Shown in pieces: positions 26,152 through 36,208 of a stretch of 64,000 nt of DNA. Each line of letters opens with the position of its first letter. Positions within the stretch are counted from its first letter, which is position 1. The position numbers and the translations under genes were made by a program. The notes under the pieces are model-generated. The model saw only the letters and a list, made by a program, of their open reading frames with translations. It was not told the DNA's origin and ran no database searches. This stretch comes from Rivularia sp034931125 (lineage in GTDB: Bacteria > Cyanobacteriota > Cyanobacteriia > Cyanobacteriales > Nostocaceae): assembly GCF_034931125.1 (NCBI RefSeq), contig NZ_JAYGHM010000018.1, positions 50,715 to 114,714 on the forward strand, read 5' to 3'.

Positions 26152-27897
26152 TTAGGCAGGATAAATCCTTAACCTCCGATTTGGTTCTTCCCCAAAACTG
26201 TTTGATTTGAGTCGATAATGCTCGACTAATTCATGCTGCATTTTACGCACTTGCGACGATCGCGGCAATAGTTCTACAGGTTGTCCTTTGGGTATGACAA
26301 TTTGTTCTACCGCAAGTCTGGCTTCTTCTAAAGCGTCAATTTCATCATCGCTGCCTTTATGAAGAAATAATTCCAATTCTCGCTCGTCGGTAGCTTCGGG
26401 GTCGTCCATATTTAACAACCGTCGCAAACCACGAGTAATTTGAGGAATAGTGCTAGATTTAATCATGTGAATCGGCACTTGACGAGCCTTCGCCATTTGC
26501 CGTAGCTTCGCATGGTTTTTGACGTGCGATCGCAATGCCAAAATTGCATCTGCACTATCAATATCTTTTGTCAAGACTACTGGTAAATGAAGTACCCCAA
26601 CTACCTGGTCTAATTGACTGCGACTAACGCCGTAGGGGTAAATATGTAGCGGTAAATCTTCACCATTTGGTCCAGAATCCTTATGACCGTTACTCTCAAA
26701 CCCATTTGAGTTGCTGAAAGATTGATCCAATAAACGATCAAATTCGCTGCGTCCGGAACCATTAGCGACTTGGTATTCTGCATTTAATGGCACTAAAGGA
26801 CGCATTTGCCCGGATTCTCTCCAGCCGTTGGTTCTAGCATTTCGTCCGCGAAAAGTTTCTTCTCCCCCTAAAGCTTGGGTAGCACCACCATTAATAGCAG
26901 TTAAATGACGAGCGATCGCCACTTTACCGCTATCATCTACGGTTCTCACTTGCGGGCTGGGCTGTCGTCCTCGCAGAAGACTATCTATAGTGTCAGCAAC
27001 GCTTTCATGGATTACCCAACGCTGCCTTTCTTGCATTTCCACAGCAATTTCAAAGGTAGGAGGCGCTTTGCGTTCCAAAACCGTTTTTTGAGAGCCTCGC
27101 CTTCTGGCTTCGTCATCTCCCAACGTCACAGCCTGTATACCCCCGACTAAATCAGAAAGGGTGGGGTTTTTGATCAAGTTTTCTATTTGATTACCATGTG
27201 CCGTACCAATTAACTGTACGCCACGTTCGGCAATAGTACGAGATGCTAATGCTTCTAATTCCGTACCGATTTCATCAATAATTATTACCTCCGGCATATG
27301 GTTTTCCACTGCCTCAATCATTACTTGATGCTGTTGGTTTGGATGTGAAACTTGCATTCGTCTGGCTCTACCAATTGCTGGATGGGGAACATCACCATCT
27401 CCGGCAATCTCATTTGAAGTGTCAATTATCACCACTCTCTTATCAAGCTCATCCGCTAAAACGCGGGCAATCTCTCTTAAAACAGTAGTTTTTCCTACAC
27501 CTGGGCGACCCAGCATGAGAATTGATTGACCTTTTTCGACTAAATCGCGGATCATGCTAATCGTTCCATATATCGCCCGTCCAACGCGACAAGTTAAACC
27601 AATAATCTTGCCGGTGCGGTTGCGAATGGCGCTGATCCTATGTAAAGTTTGTTCTATTCCTGCGCGATTATCTCCACCAAAAGTTCCCACTCGCACAATG
27701 CAATCATCTATTTGTTGCTGAGTAATGGGTATTTCACTAAGATATTCGGCTCCAGAAGGAAAACGTGCTTCTGGGCGACGACCCAGATCCAAGACCACTT
27801 CTACTAAACTATCTCTTTGAGGATGCTGTTCGAGCATCGAGCGTAGGTCTTGGGGCAATATGACTAATAATTTTTGAAGATCGTCTGTAATCGTCAT
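26152..27897 (-). CDS. AAA ATPase with R3H domain (Ycf45-like)
   Basis: 581 residues, cytoplasmic. The N-terminal part resembles SpoIIIAA-type ATPases and plastid Ycf45: VGTFGGDNRAGIEQTLHRIS, Walker A in MLGRPGVGKTTVLREIAR (about 130-147), Walker B VIIIDEIGTELEA, and AERGVQLIGTAHGN. After a long low-complexity linker comes a C-terminal region with VGVLHLPVVLTKDIDSADAI and an R3H-type end (QHELVEHYRLKSNSFGEEPN then RRLRIYP) that would bind single-stranded nucleic acid. The function is undefined; RNA or DNA handling is inferred. It lies 58 bases downstream of ldpA on the same strand, probably one operon. Confidence 0.85.
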   Translation of the reverse strand: MTITDDLQKLLVILPQDLRSMLEQHPQRDSLVEVVLDLGRRPEARFPSGAEYLSEIPITQQQIDDCIVRVGTFGGDNRAGIEQTLHRISAIRNRTGKIIGLTCRVGRAIYGTISMIRDLVEKGQSILMLGRPGVGKTTVLREIARVLADELDKRVVIIDTSNEIAGDGDVPHPAIGRARRMQVSHPNQQHQVMIEAVENHMPEVIIIDEIGTELEALASRTIAERGVQLIGTAHGNQIENLIKNPTLSDLVGGIQAVTLGDDEARRRGSQKTVLERKAPPTFEIAVEMQERQRWVIHESVADTIDSLLRGRQPSPQVRTVDDSGKVAIARHLTAINGGATQALGGEETFRGRNARTNGWRESGQMRPLVPLNAEYQVANGSGRSEFDRLLDQSFSNSNGFESNGHKDSGPNGEDLPLHIYPYGVSRSQLDQVVGVLHLPVVLTKDIDSADAILALRSHVKNHAKLRQMAKARQVPIHMIKSSTIPQITRGLRRLLNMDDPEATDERELELFLHKGSDDEIDALEEARLAVEQIVIPKGQPVELLPRSSQVRKMQHELVEHYRLKSNSFGEEPNRRLRIYPA

Positions 27898-27955
27898 GCT
27901 TTTTATGGTGACGTTTTTGGAGATAGGGACGAGCCAAGGCTCACTCGTGGTTTCT

Positions 27956-29104
27956 TTACGATTTAAGCTGTGAAACTAATGAATCAGCAAGCGATACAGC
28001 TTGCCAAAGCAGCGTTGGGTCTTCTTCCAGACGAGCAGTTACTTTGACACTGGAACTATTCACCTCCTTTTCTTCTAATTCTTCGAGAACACTTGAGAGC
28101 AGTTTTCGGGCGTAGCTACCGTAAGCCACACCAGCAACAGATGTTTCAGTTCCCAAACCTGATGTATGAGAGATAACATTATTTTCTCCCATAACTTCAC
28201 TTTTTTGCCTGGTTAATTCCTTCAACAATCCCATCGCCCGCAATTTCGGCACGGTGTAACTATTCGTACCACCTGCCAACTGCACATATCCTGGTAATTT
28301 TGCTCTCAATACTTTGGCACCCAATTTCACCGCAGCTAATGTGGTACCCGAACCAATATCGCCGCTCATCGATCTGCCGTCGATTTGCCATATATTCACG
28401 CAATTTAGCGGGGCGATCGCATCATACAATTCATGTAGATAATCAATCATCCCCTCACCATGCGGGCAACTAATGGCAACTAATTTCAAATGCCCAATAT
28501 ATGGCAAAATTGTTTGCCACAATTTCTTGAATTCCACCAAACGCCCAACAGTGGTATGAATCTCTACCGCATCAACTCCAGATTTCAGTATCAATGGTGC
28601 GATCGCTCCAACAGATGTTGCATAAGATACTGCTGCTATTCTATCATACGGACACACGGGAAGGCAACGACCGCAGCCGTAACATTTGTCGGACAAAACT
28701 CCATTAAAGTCATATTTTATACTGTTGAACGTAATCGCTTGTGCAGGACAAATGCTTTCGCACGGTCGAGAACATTGACTTGGGCATTTAGTAGAGTCAA
28801 ATTCTGCTTTGCGAAAGTGGGGGTCTTCACCATCGTTTAAGCTAACCATTAACAACGGGGTTCCTTGATAGGAAAAGCCTCGTCGTCGTGCAGCAACACC
28901 CAAAGAGGCAGCAGCCTTTAGCCCTTCTCGAGCTGCGGCAACTACCGCTGGATCGGCAGCTACATCTATGCAGTCAGCTCCAGCCAACGTGTAAGCTAAT
29001 GCTAAACTTCTAACCGCAGGCAGATGTTGGAAGCTGGCTCCGCAAATCAGCTTGAACCAGTGACCTTCTTTAAGCGATAGTAGGGGGTTAAACAAATCAG
29101 TCAC
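27956..29104 (-). CDS. ldpA: Light-dependent period protein LdpA (Fe-S, circadian input)
   Basis: 382 residues. LdpA relays the redox/light state to the cyanobacterial clock and co-purifies with Kai components in Synechococcus. It opens LLSLKEGHWFKLICGASFQH, then TLAGADCIDVAADP. Two iron-sulfur motifs follow: CPSQCSRPCESICPAQAI and CYGCGRCLPVCPYDRIA (about 107-165). The C-terminal barrel-like part includes GVDAVEIHTTVGR and VQLAGGTNSYTVPKL. Cluster ligands look intact. It is upstream of, and probably co-transcribed with, the R3H ATPase gene. Confidence 0.87.
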   Translation of the reverse strand: MTDLFNPLLSLKEGHWFKLICGASFQHLPAVRSLALAYTLAGADCIDVAADPAVVAAAREGLKAAASLGVAARRRGFSYQGTPLLMVSLNDGEDPHFRKAEFDSTKCPSQCSRPCESICPAQAITFNSIKYDFNGVLSDKCYGCGRCLPVCPYDRIAAVSYATSVGAIAPLILKSGVDAVEIHTTVGRLVEFKKLWQTILPYIGHLKLVAISCPHGEGMIDYLHELYDAIAPLNCVNIWQIDGRSMSGDIGSGTTLAAVKLGAKVLRAKLPGYVQLAGGTNSYTVPKLRAMGLLKELTRQKSEVMGENNVISHTSGLGTETSVAGVAYGSYARKLLSSVLEELEEKEVNSSSVKVTARLEEDPTLLWQAVSLADSLVSQLKS

Positions 29105-29148
29105 ACTTCTATTATGCTACGTGACTGAGAAATCGATGAGGTAAATTC

Positions 29149-29393
29149 TTAATTTGATGGAAATTGTTTATCAGGAATTTTGATCGTAAACTCTGTTCCT
29201 TTCCCAGGAGTTGAATTACAAACTATGGTTCCACAGTGCTTTTGTACTATAATTTGATGACAAACAGAATAAGAGGTTTTTTTCGTGCAGTTTTACCTCT
29301 AAAGAACGCAAATTAATTTGATTCTCTATTCTTGATATAACTTCTGCTGTATGGAAAGGTTTAGTTATGTAGTCCGAACCTCCCACATCAATG
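29149..29393 (-). pseudogene. Remnant of a response-regulator/histidine-kinase hybrid
   Basis: On the minus strand two fragments lie in different frames. From about 29393 the sequence reads GGSDYITKPFHTAEVISRIE, NQINLRSLEVKL, the end of a REC domain and its linker. After a T8 run near 29276, another frame reads IIVQKHCGTIVCNSTPGKGT, EFTIKIPDKQFPSN and stops at 29149, the C-terminal end of a histidine kinase ATPase domain. The kinase core is missing and a frameshift is present. It lies downstream of the intact REC-GGDEF-EAL gene, whose REC end is similar, so it may be a decayed neighbour or duplicate. The rest of 29105-29548 shows nothing. Confidence 0.8.
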
Positions 29394-29548
29394 CAAAAAA
29401 AATATTTATTAAATTAACTATAAACGAACTATTGAGTAACTCCGCAGAAATAAGCTTGGAATTATAACAAAAGATACATTTGTATTGATGAAGATTTTTA
29501 ATGCTGACGTACTTACTTGTTTCCTTTTATATTTTGATATTTATATTT

Positions 29549-31408
29549 TTACCATTGAGGATCTGCCAACATTAATTCTAAAATAGACTGTGGTTCCATT
29601 GCGAAAGAAAACAAGTTTCCTTGAGCAAAATCACAATTCAAATTTCTAATTTGCGATAATTGCTCGAAAGTTTCCACACCTTCAGCAATTGCGTTCATTC
29701 CCAATGAATGAGCAATTTCAATAATTGCTGGGACTAAACTCACATCTTCATCATTTTTTTGCATCAAACTCAAAAACGATTTATCAATTTTCAGAGTGTT
29801 TAAGGGAAAATTATGTAGATAACTTAAAGATGAATAACCCGTGCCAAAATCATCCATTGTTAATTTAATATTACGTTGTTTAAGTTCTTCAAGCGTTTTT
29901 TTAACATCTACATTATTTTCCATAATTACACTTTCTGTAATTTCTAATTCTAAAAGTGCGGGATTTATTTTAGTTTCGTAAATTATTTGGTCAATGGTCG
30001 CAATCAAGTTTGGCTGTAAAAATAATTTTGCACTCAAGTTAACACTAATATGTAAAGGCTTGGGAGTCGATGGATGATTTTGCCAAATACACAATTGATT
30101 GCAAGCCGATCGCAATACCCAAGTATCTATATGATGAATTAAACCTGTTTCTTCTGCCACAGAAATAAATTCAGCGGGGAAAATTAGACCTTTAGTCGGA
30201 TGTTGCCAGCGTACAAGTGCTTCAAATCCTATAATTATTCCTGTATCTAACGAAATTATGGGCTGATAGTGAACAATTAATTCCTGATTTTCTACGGCTC
30301 TTCTTAAATCATTTTCCAATTCTAAAGTTTGAATGGCTTCCCGATGCATTGCTGGGTCGAATATGTGAAATCTTCCTTTACCCAGTGCTTTAGCGCGATA
30401 CATTGCTGTATCGGCATCTCTGAGGAGATACTCCGATTTTTCATAATTCATATTGCCCAAATTTATGCCGATACTTATATTAATAAATACCTGATGTCGA
30501 GATATTTGGAAATGTTTACTAAGAGAATTTAAAATATTTTTGGCAACGTTAATTACCATATTGTTATCTGAAATATTCTCTAAAATAATCCCGAATTCAT
30601 CACCACCCAATCGTGCTAAAATGTCAAATGGTGATAAAGAAGTTTTCAAGCGATCGGCTATAGCAACTAATAATTCATCTCCTACCAAATGTCCTAGGGA
30701 ATCATTAATAATTTTAAAGCGATCGCAGTCGAGAAAAAGTACGGCAAAGCAATAATCGGATTCTAGTTTGGCACGATTTAATGCTTGCTCTAATCGATTA
30801 ATGAAAAATACTCTATTAGGTAAACCAGTTAAAGCATCACGTAAAGCGCTTTCAAGTAATTTACTTTGCAATTCCTGACGAGAATTACTTTCTATTTTAA
30901 GCTTTTTGAGGGTATTTTCAAGTTCTAAAGTACGCTGTTTTACTCTTTCTTCAAGTTGATTATTTAATTTTAATATTTCTAATTGAGCGTTTCTTAATTC
31001 CAGTTGATTTTGGACTCTGACTATGACTTCTGCAAATTCAAAGGGTTTAGTAATATAATCCACACCTCCCACTTTAAAGGCTTTGACTTTATCAAAAACA
31101 TCGTCTAATGCACTGATAAAAATAATTGGTATATCGACAGTTGTTTGATTAGCTTTAAAACGCTGACAAATCTCATACCCGTCTATCTCCGGCATCATGA
31201 TATCGAGTAAAATCAAATCTGGTAACTTAGTTTGACAAGCAGTAAAAGCCATTTGCCAGTTTAAAGCTTTGCGAACGTTATATCCAACCTTAGCCAGAAT
31301 TGAGGATAAAATACGTAAGTTATCTGCTGTATCGTCAATAATTAGAATATCTTTTTTACTAAGGTGTGGTGGGTAATTACCGAATGTAGTTTTTCTAGTC
31401 AATTCCAT
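29549..31408 (-). CDS. REC-GGDEF-EAL response regulator (cyclic di-GMP turnover)
   Basis: 619 residues. Receiver domain (about 18-135): DILIIDDTADNLRILSSILA, phosphoacceptor in LILLDIMMPEIDGYE, and ITKPFEF. A coiled linker (about 140-180) follows. The GGDEF domain has LARLGGDEFGIILE, so the cyclase site is intact. The EAL domain has GFEALVRWQHPTKGLIFPAE, MDDFGTGYSSLSYLH and IAEGVET, so the phosphodiesterase site also appears intact. The protein could make or break cyclic di-GMP; the net output cannot be told from sequence. No cognate kinase remains next to it, only the broken remnant at 29149-29393. Confidence 0.93.
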   Translation of the reverse strand: MELTRKTTFGNYPPHLSKKDILIIDDTADNLRILSSILAKVGYNVRKALNWQMAFTACQTKLPDLILLDIMMPEIDGYEICQRFKANQTTVDIPIIFISALDDVFDKVKAFKVGGVDYITKPFEFAEVIVRVQNQLELRNAQLEILKLNNQLEERVKQRTLELENTLKKLKIESNSRQELQSKLLESALRDALTGLPNRVFFINRLEQALNRAKLESDYCFAVLFLDCDRFKIINDSLGHLVGDELLVAIADRLKTSLSPFDILARLGGDEFGIILENISDNNMVINVAKNILNSLSKHFQISRHQVFINISIGINLGNMNYEKSEYLLRDADTAMYRAKALGKGRFHIFDPAMHREAIQTLELENDLRRAVENQELIVHYQPIISLDTGIIIGFEALVRWQHPTKGLIFPAEFISVAEETGLIHHIDTWVLRSACNQLCIWQNHPSTPKPLHISVNLSAKLFLQPNLIATIDQIIYETKINPALLELEITESVIMENNVDVKKTLEELKQRNIKLTMDDFGTGYSSLSYLHNFPLNTLKIDKSFLSLMQKNDEDVSLVPAIIEIAHSLGMNAIAEGVETFEQLSQIRNLNCDFAQGNLFSFAMEPQSILELMLADPQW

Positions 31409-32317
31409 AATTTATTCAAGCTAATCATTGACTTATTACAACTTTTTGGCTGTAATTTTTATTCTATAAAACTATACTATACACTTCTAACTTTATGTTA
31501 TATTTGATACTCGCATGATTTATATCAAAGGGTGTTTGAATTTAATTAATCTTGATATTGGTTGGTAAGTATGCCTTCTAAGCCTTAAAACCCACTAAGT
31601 TTAACATTTATTTTTTTTGCTTACTATATTAGATACAAGAATTTATGTAATCTATCATGTATCTTAAACTACACAATAGGCTATAAAGATGGTAAGTAAA
31701 ATTAATATCTATTTAACTTACTTATTAATATTATGCCAACGAACGAATAAAACTTATAACGGATAAAATGCAATAAAAAATAGGAAACACTTAGAAGAAG
31801 CAATTTTTATAGATATTGCCAACAATAACGTACAATTTCTCTTATATAATCAGCGTTTTGAGCTTTTATCTGATATTTGCAGGATAAAAAGTAATAAAAA
31901 TTCAAAAATGAGCCTTGCGGAGTGAAACCGCTATTCTGGTGCAATTTTTGAGCTATTAGTAGGAATTAGATAGTTCCAGAAATGGCCGCAAGTGTCACAA
32001 AACTCGGATGGTGCCGTACACTCACCGTCTTATTACTAGGTTGATAATTAGTCTGTGTACTAGCAACGGCAATAAAGGGGGATATTATCTACGCCCCCTC
32101 AACCGCCTCCCCTACAAGAAAAATATGCCTTTTTGCTAAGTCCTAAGTTCTTGAATAATGATTATTTTGCTTCATGAATAACATTATTTACGGGGTTTAT
32201 TCTTTTCCCTATTCCCTATTGCAATAAACAGCCCCTATTTATGCACAAAAAAATTAGCTGTCTTTATTCACAAAATTTGCTTTTGAAAAGACAGCAATAA
32301 ATATTTATTTTAACTCT
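31409..32317. other. AT-rich spacer with one Cys-motif remnant
   Basis: About 900 bases between two minus-strand genes. On the minus strand near 32030-31925 a frame without a start reads GECTAPSEFCDTCGHFWNYL then IPTNSSKIAPE and stop. CxxC plus aromatic residues look like a protein end, but I cannot name it. No other feature was found. Confidence 0.4.
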
Positions 32318-33004
32318 TTATTCAGCTTTAGTTTTTTCTTGAGGTAGCTCCTCTGGGTTATAAAGTGGAGCTTTATCAATCCCCCCGACTTTGTTTAAAG
32401 GCCAAAAACGAAGTACGGCTCGACCAATAATATTTCCACGAGGAACAACACCCCAACAACGGCTATCGTAACTACTCCCACGGTTGTCTCCTAAAACTAA
32501 ATAGGAACCGGGTGGAATAGTTTGAGGTGTAGACAAAAATGGCTGTATGGGAGCTGAAGCGCAAACTTCAGTAGACGTAGCTTGTCCGGAAGCAAGGTAT
32601 CCCTCTTGCAAAGGCTTGCCATTTATATATACTTTTCCCCCAATTAGCTCTACCTTGTCTCCAGGTAAACCAATTATTCGTTTAATAAAGGCATCTTCAT
32701 ACTGTTCTTTTTGTAGTTCTTCTGTAGGAGAAAAAACTACAACGTCTCCCCGTTGAGGAGTGGAAAAATTATAACTTAACTTATCAACAATTATTTTGTC
32801 TGCCTCCCACTGATTTGGAGTACCGTGCAAAGTGGGTTCCATCGAGCCGGAAGGAATCCAGCGAGCTTCAGCAACAAAAGTGCGAATCGAAAGAGCAAGC
32901 ACGATGCTTAATCCGATTGTTTTACCTAATTCAAAGAGCCAGGAATTATCGGATTGTTGGTTAGAGTGACGGTCAGACACTGGATCTTGCATGTAATTAC
33001 TCAA
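32318..33004 (-). CDS. lepB: Signal peptidase I
   Basis: Membrane serine protease (228 residues) that removes signal peptides from exported proteins. One N-terminal membrane helix (about 27-44) precedes the catalytic domain. Box B is WIPSGSMEPTLHGTP with nucleophile Ser-54. Box D is FIKRIIGLPGDKVELI with the general base Lys-108. Box E is YLVLGDNRGSSYDSRCWGVV. Length and single anchor fit cyanobacterial LepB. Divergent from pyrC, with about 250 bases between. Confidence 0.95.
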   Translation of the reverse strand: MSNYMQDPVSDRHSNQQSDNSWLFELGKTIGLSIVLALSIRTFVAEARWIPSGSMEPTLHGTPNQWEADKIIVDKLSYNFSTPQRGDVVVFSPTEELQKEQYEDAFIKRIIGLPGDKVELIGGKVYINGKPLQEGYLASGQATSTEVCASAPIQPFLSTPQTIPPGSYLVLGDNRGSSYDSRCWGVVPRGNIIGRAVLRFWPLNKVGGIDKAPLYNPEELPQEKTKAE

Positions 33005-33251
33005 GTAGAAACTAAACTATGCTCCAAAAAAAGACCTATTTCTAGGGAGACTGTATTTTTTATCTTAACTGTACAAAGATGCTGTTACGAGTTATGTTGT
33101 CATGTTGACGTGGTTATCTGTAATTGAAAAGCGAGACAGTCTTCGTTGTAAATAACACATAGTAGTTTCTGTCTTGCATTCCATAAGTTTAACTTCAATT
33201 AAGGATAGCTGTATGTCAGAATTTAATGTTGTTTGATCTTGGTGTATTCTC

Positions 33252-34571
33252 ATGTCATCTCAAGGTTTACTAATTCGCCGTGCGAACATCATTTTACCCA
33301 ATGGTGAATTGATCGTTGGGGATGTGCTGACGCGCGATCGCCAAATTGTTGAAGTTTCATCATCTGAGATACACGAAACAGCTACCCGTTCAATTGACGC
33401 TGATGGGTTAACTTTGTTGCCAGGAGTTATCGACCCACAAGTACATTTTCGGGAACCGGGACTAGAACATAAGGAAGATTTGTTTACTGCTTCTTGTGCC
33501 TGTGCCAAGGGAGGAGTGACTTCGTTCCTGGAAATGCCTAATACTCGCCCTTTAACAATTAGTCAAGCAGCTTTAAATGACAAGTTAGAGCGTGCTGCTA
33601 ATAAGTGTCTTGTCAATTATGGCTTTTTTATTGGAGCAACGTCAGATAATTTGTCAGAATTGCTACACGTAAGCCCTACACCAGGAATAAAAATTTTTAT
33701 GGGGTCGATGCACGGTCCGTTGCTAGTAGACCCTCAAGAAATATTAGAAGCGATATTTGCTAATGGCAAAAAATTAATCGCAGTCCACGCAGAAGACCAA
33801 ACCAGGTTAAAACAGCGCAGAGAAGAATTTGCAAATATTCATGATGTCGCTATTCACTCCCAGATCCAAGACAATCAAGCAGCATTAATAGCCACAAAAA
33901 GAGCTTTAGAACTTTCTAAAAAATATCGCCGTCGGCTACATATTCTGCATATGTCTACCGCAGAGGAAGCCAATTTACTCCGTCAAGATAAACCCAGTTG
34001 GGTCACAGCAGAAGTAACACCCCAACATTTATTGTTAAATACGACCGCTTACGAAAAAATAGGTACTTTCGCGCAGATGAATCCCCCTTTGCGAACATCT
34101 CATGATAATGAAGTACTTTGGCAGGCTTTGCTGGACGGGGTAATTGACTTTATTGCGACGGATCATGCACCCCACACTTTAGAGGAAAAAGCCCAAACTT
34201 ATCCTAAAAGTCCTTCGGGAATGCCTGGGGTAGAAACTTCTTTGCCTTTAATGCTAACTGCCGCAGTTGAAGGACGCTGTACTGTTGCTCAAGTTGTTAA
34301 CTGGATGTCAACTGCTGTCGCTGCTGCTTATTGTATTCCCAATAAAGGGGCAATTTCTCCCGGTTATGATGCCGATTTAGTGCTAGTAGATTTAAATTCG
34401 TATAAAAAAGTCCGGCGCGAAGAACTCGTAAGTAAATGCGGTTGGAGTCCTTTTGAAGGCTGGAACCTTACTGGATGGCCGGTAACAACTATTGTCGGTG
34501 GTGAAATTGTATATCACAAAGGTGAGTTAAATACCTCTTCCAGAGGAAAAGCTTTAACTTTTGATTGTTAA
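33252..34571 (+). CDS. pyrC: Dihydroorotase
   Basis: Zinc-dependent amidohydrolase (439 residues) that interconverts carbamoyl aspartate and dihydroorotate in pyrimidine synthesis. Metal motifs: PQVHFREPGLEHKEDLF (class I form), KIFMGS (the lysine that is often carboxylated lies in this stretch), AVHAEDQTRL, LHILHMST, and the catalytic aspartate in IATDHAPHTLEEK. Typical C-terminal strands include DADLVLVDLNS. The gene is single and ends at a hairpin (34606-34637). Confidence 0.93.
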   Translation: MSSQGLLIRRANIILPNGELIVGDVLTRDRQIVEVSSSEIHETATRSIDADGLTLLPGVIDPQVHFREPGLEHKEDLFTASCACAKGGVTSFLEMPNTRPLTISQAALNDKLERAANKCLVNYGFFIGATSDNLSELLHVSPTPGIKIFMGSMHGPLLVDPQEILEAIFANGKKLIAVHAEDQTRLKQRREEFANIHDVAIHSQIQDNQAALIATKRALELSKKYRRRLHILHMSTAEEANLLRQDKPSWVTAEVTPQHLLLNTTAYEKIGTFAQMNPPLRTSHDNEVLWQALLDGVIDFIATDHAPHTLEEKAQTYPKSPSGMPGVETSLPLMLTAAVEGRCTVAQVVNWMSTAVAAAYCIPNKGAISPGYDADLVLVDLNSYKKVRREELVSKCGWSPFEGWNLTGWPVTTIVGGEIVYHKGELNTSSRGKALTFDC

Positions 34572-34605
34572 TTCCTAATCTGCTCATAATTAGTCGAAAG
34601 CTCTT

Positions 34606-34637
34606 AAGCGCTTGTGTTCACATAGGCGCTTTATTTG
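34606..34637 (+). terminator. Terminator after pyrC
   Basis: AAGCGC (34606-34611) pairs with GCGCTT (34626-34631), with inner TGTG/CACA pairing, followed by TATTTG. It starts 34 bases after the stop codon. Confidence 0.7.
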
Positions 34638-35393
34638 TCTTCACTAAGGCACTAATTACCCAAATCTCTAGTCAACTACAGGTACAAATAGTCTATTTCT
34701 GATCCAGCAAAAGTGACTCACCGATAAATTAGTCATTATTTATACTCATATTCATGAAATCTGAATATTTTTCTTTAGGTATATATTCTGCTTTTGATTA
34801 AGTTAATTGTAATTAGAAATAAAATCTTTCAGTATTTATGGCATTTGACAAATCGAAAAAATATAGATATCGCAATTCTTAAGAGTATGCAAAACCACTT
34901 AATAATAAAAGATTAATTTAATATTTACTTTATTCTTTTCAAAAAATACTAGCATTTACCCTTACGAGCAATTACTCAGGCATATCAATAGTAAACGTGT
35001 CAAACTAAACAAAAAAATAAGTAAACATGATTGTTAAAGATGATGAAAATCCTCCCATACAACCACTATTTACAAGTAAATACTGACAAAAAACAGTAAA
35101 AATATAATACTTTACGAATTAATCGTCAATTAAGGTATCATCCTCCCTTGCTAACTTTTACTTAGTTTGGCATGATACTTAATCAATCGTCATAGTTAGT
35201 ATAAAATAATTCGTGAAAATCGAATGTATCTTTTTATTTTGTAAACCAATTTTCAGACAATCAGGTGATTATAACTACAATGTGCTGCAATTTTTTTGAT
35301 GAACGAGGCAGTGGTAGATAGAACTGAGTATAGAAGGAACCGAGATTACTTGTGGGAGTATATCTAAGCGTTCATTTTTTAGAAGACATATTG
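34638..35393. other. AT-rich spacer, nothing recognised
   Basis: About 750 bases between the pyrC terminator and the end of the minus-strand tsaE gene. No ORF, known repeat or RNA could be supported. Confidence 0.5.
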
Positions 35394-35891
35394 CTACTGG
35401 CAATGGTATTCTTCGGCTAAACTCAGAATTTTCTCGCTAACAATGCAGTTAAATGGAATGATTTCGGCAAAGCGTATAGAAGAGTTAGAAGCTTCAATGT
35501 CTCGGTTGTCGTCAGTCAAATGTATGGTGAGATAAGAAGAGGGCTTATAAGGCATCCTTTGGGCCCATTCAATAGCTACTATTCCCGGCGCAACCTCAAG
35601 ACCTTCCCAGTAAGTTTCGAGGTTTAACGCTACTATTTCACGCTCTGCTAAACGGTATAAGTCTAGATGGTAAAGGGGAAAGCGTGCTTGAGTATACTCA
35701 TTAATGATAGTGAAAGTGGGGCTGACGATTGTTTCGTTGACACCCAAGCCTTCACCAATACCTTGCACTAAAGTAGTTTTACCCGTTCCCAAATCACCTT
35801 CTAATAAAATTACGCTATTCATATTTAGCGTTTCGCCCAGAATTATGCCCAAACGTCGAGTTGCGAGTGCATTTTTAAGAAGGATTTTCAT
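35394..35891 (-). CDS. tsaE: tRNA threonylcarbamoyladenosine ATPase TsaE
   Basis: P-loop ATPase of 165 residues that works with TsaD/TsaB in the t6A modification of ANN-decoding tRNAs. Walker A is LEGDLGTGKTTLVQGIGEGL (about 30-49). TIVSPTFTIINEYT and the LYHLDLYRL motif are family hallmarks, and VAIEWAQRMP is the conserved Trp motif. Size is normal. Partners are not in the window. Confidence 0.93.
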   Translation of the reverse strand: MKILLKNALATRRLGIILGETLNMNSVILLEGDLGTGKTTLVQGIGEGLGVNETIVSPTFTIINEYTQARFPLYHLDLYRLAEREIVALNLETYWEGLEVAPGIVAIEWAQRMPYKPSSYLTIHLTDDNRDIEASNSSIRFAEIIPFNCIVSEKILSLAEEYHCQ

Positions 35892-36208
35892 ATGGATTTA
35901 CCGATGCAAATTTTTGTGTTTGCTTGGCGCAGCACTTTAATATAGGAATCCGTTTTGATTTCTGTACGCGAAGCGTGGCGTAGCCATATAACTCATAGGG
36001 GTTAGGGAACAGGGAATAGGGAGCAGAAAATGTACTTAGTCTTTTATGCCCTCCGGCCAAGCTCCGCTAACAAAATTCTGCGGAGTAATCTCATAGTACC
36101 GATCAAAGTTCCGCCTCCCTGGAAGAAAACTACCCATTTTTACCGTAGATCGCATTGAAAATTTTTGATCGGACTTACGCACGGACAATTGAATTCGGTC
36201 AATTCTTA
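35892..36208. repeat. Mosaic of small dispersed repeats
   Basis: Contains ACGCGAAGCGTGGCGTAGCC (a common dispersed cyanobacterial sequence) near 35966, a GGGAACAGGGAATAGGG tract near 36006, and GGACTTACGCACGGACAA at 36171-36188, which is one end of the MITE family at 10756. The MITE end stops about 20 bases from the yvcK stop. No gene. Confidence 0.6.

Noticed and set aside
31925..32030. Minus-strand CxxC protein fragment
   Set aside because: No start codon and too short to assign; kept only as a note in the spacer entry.
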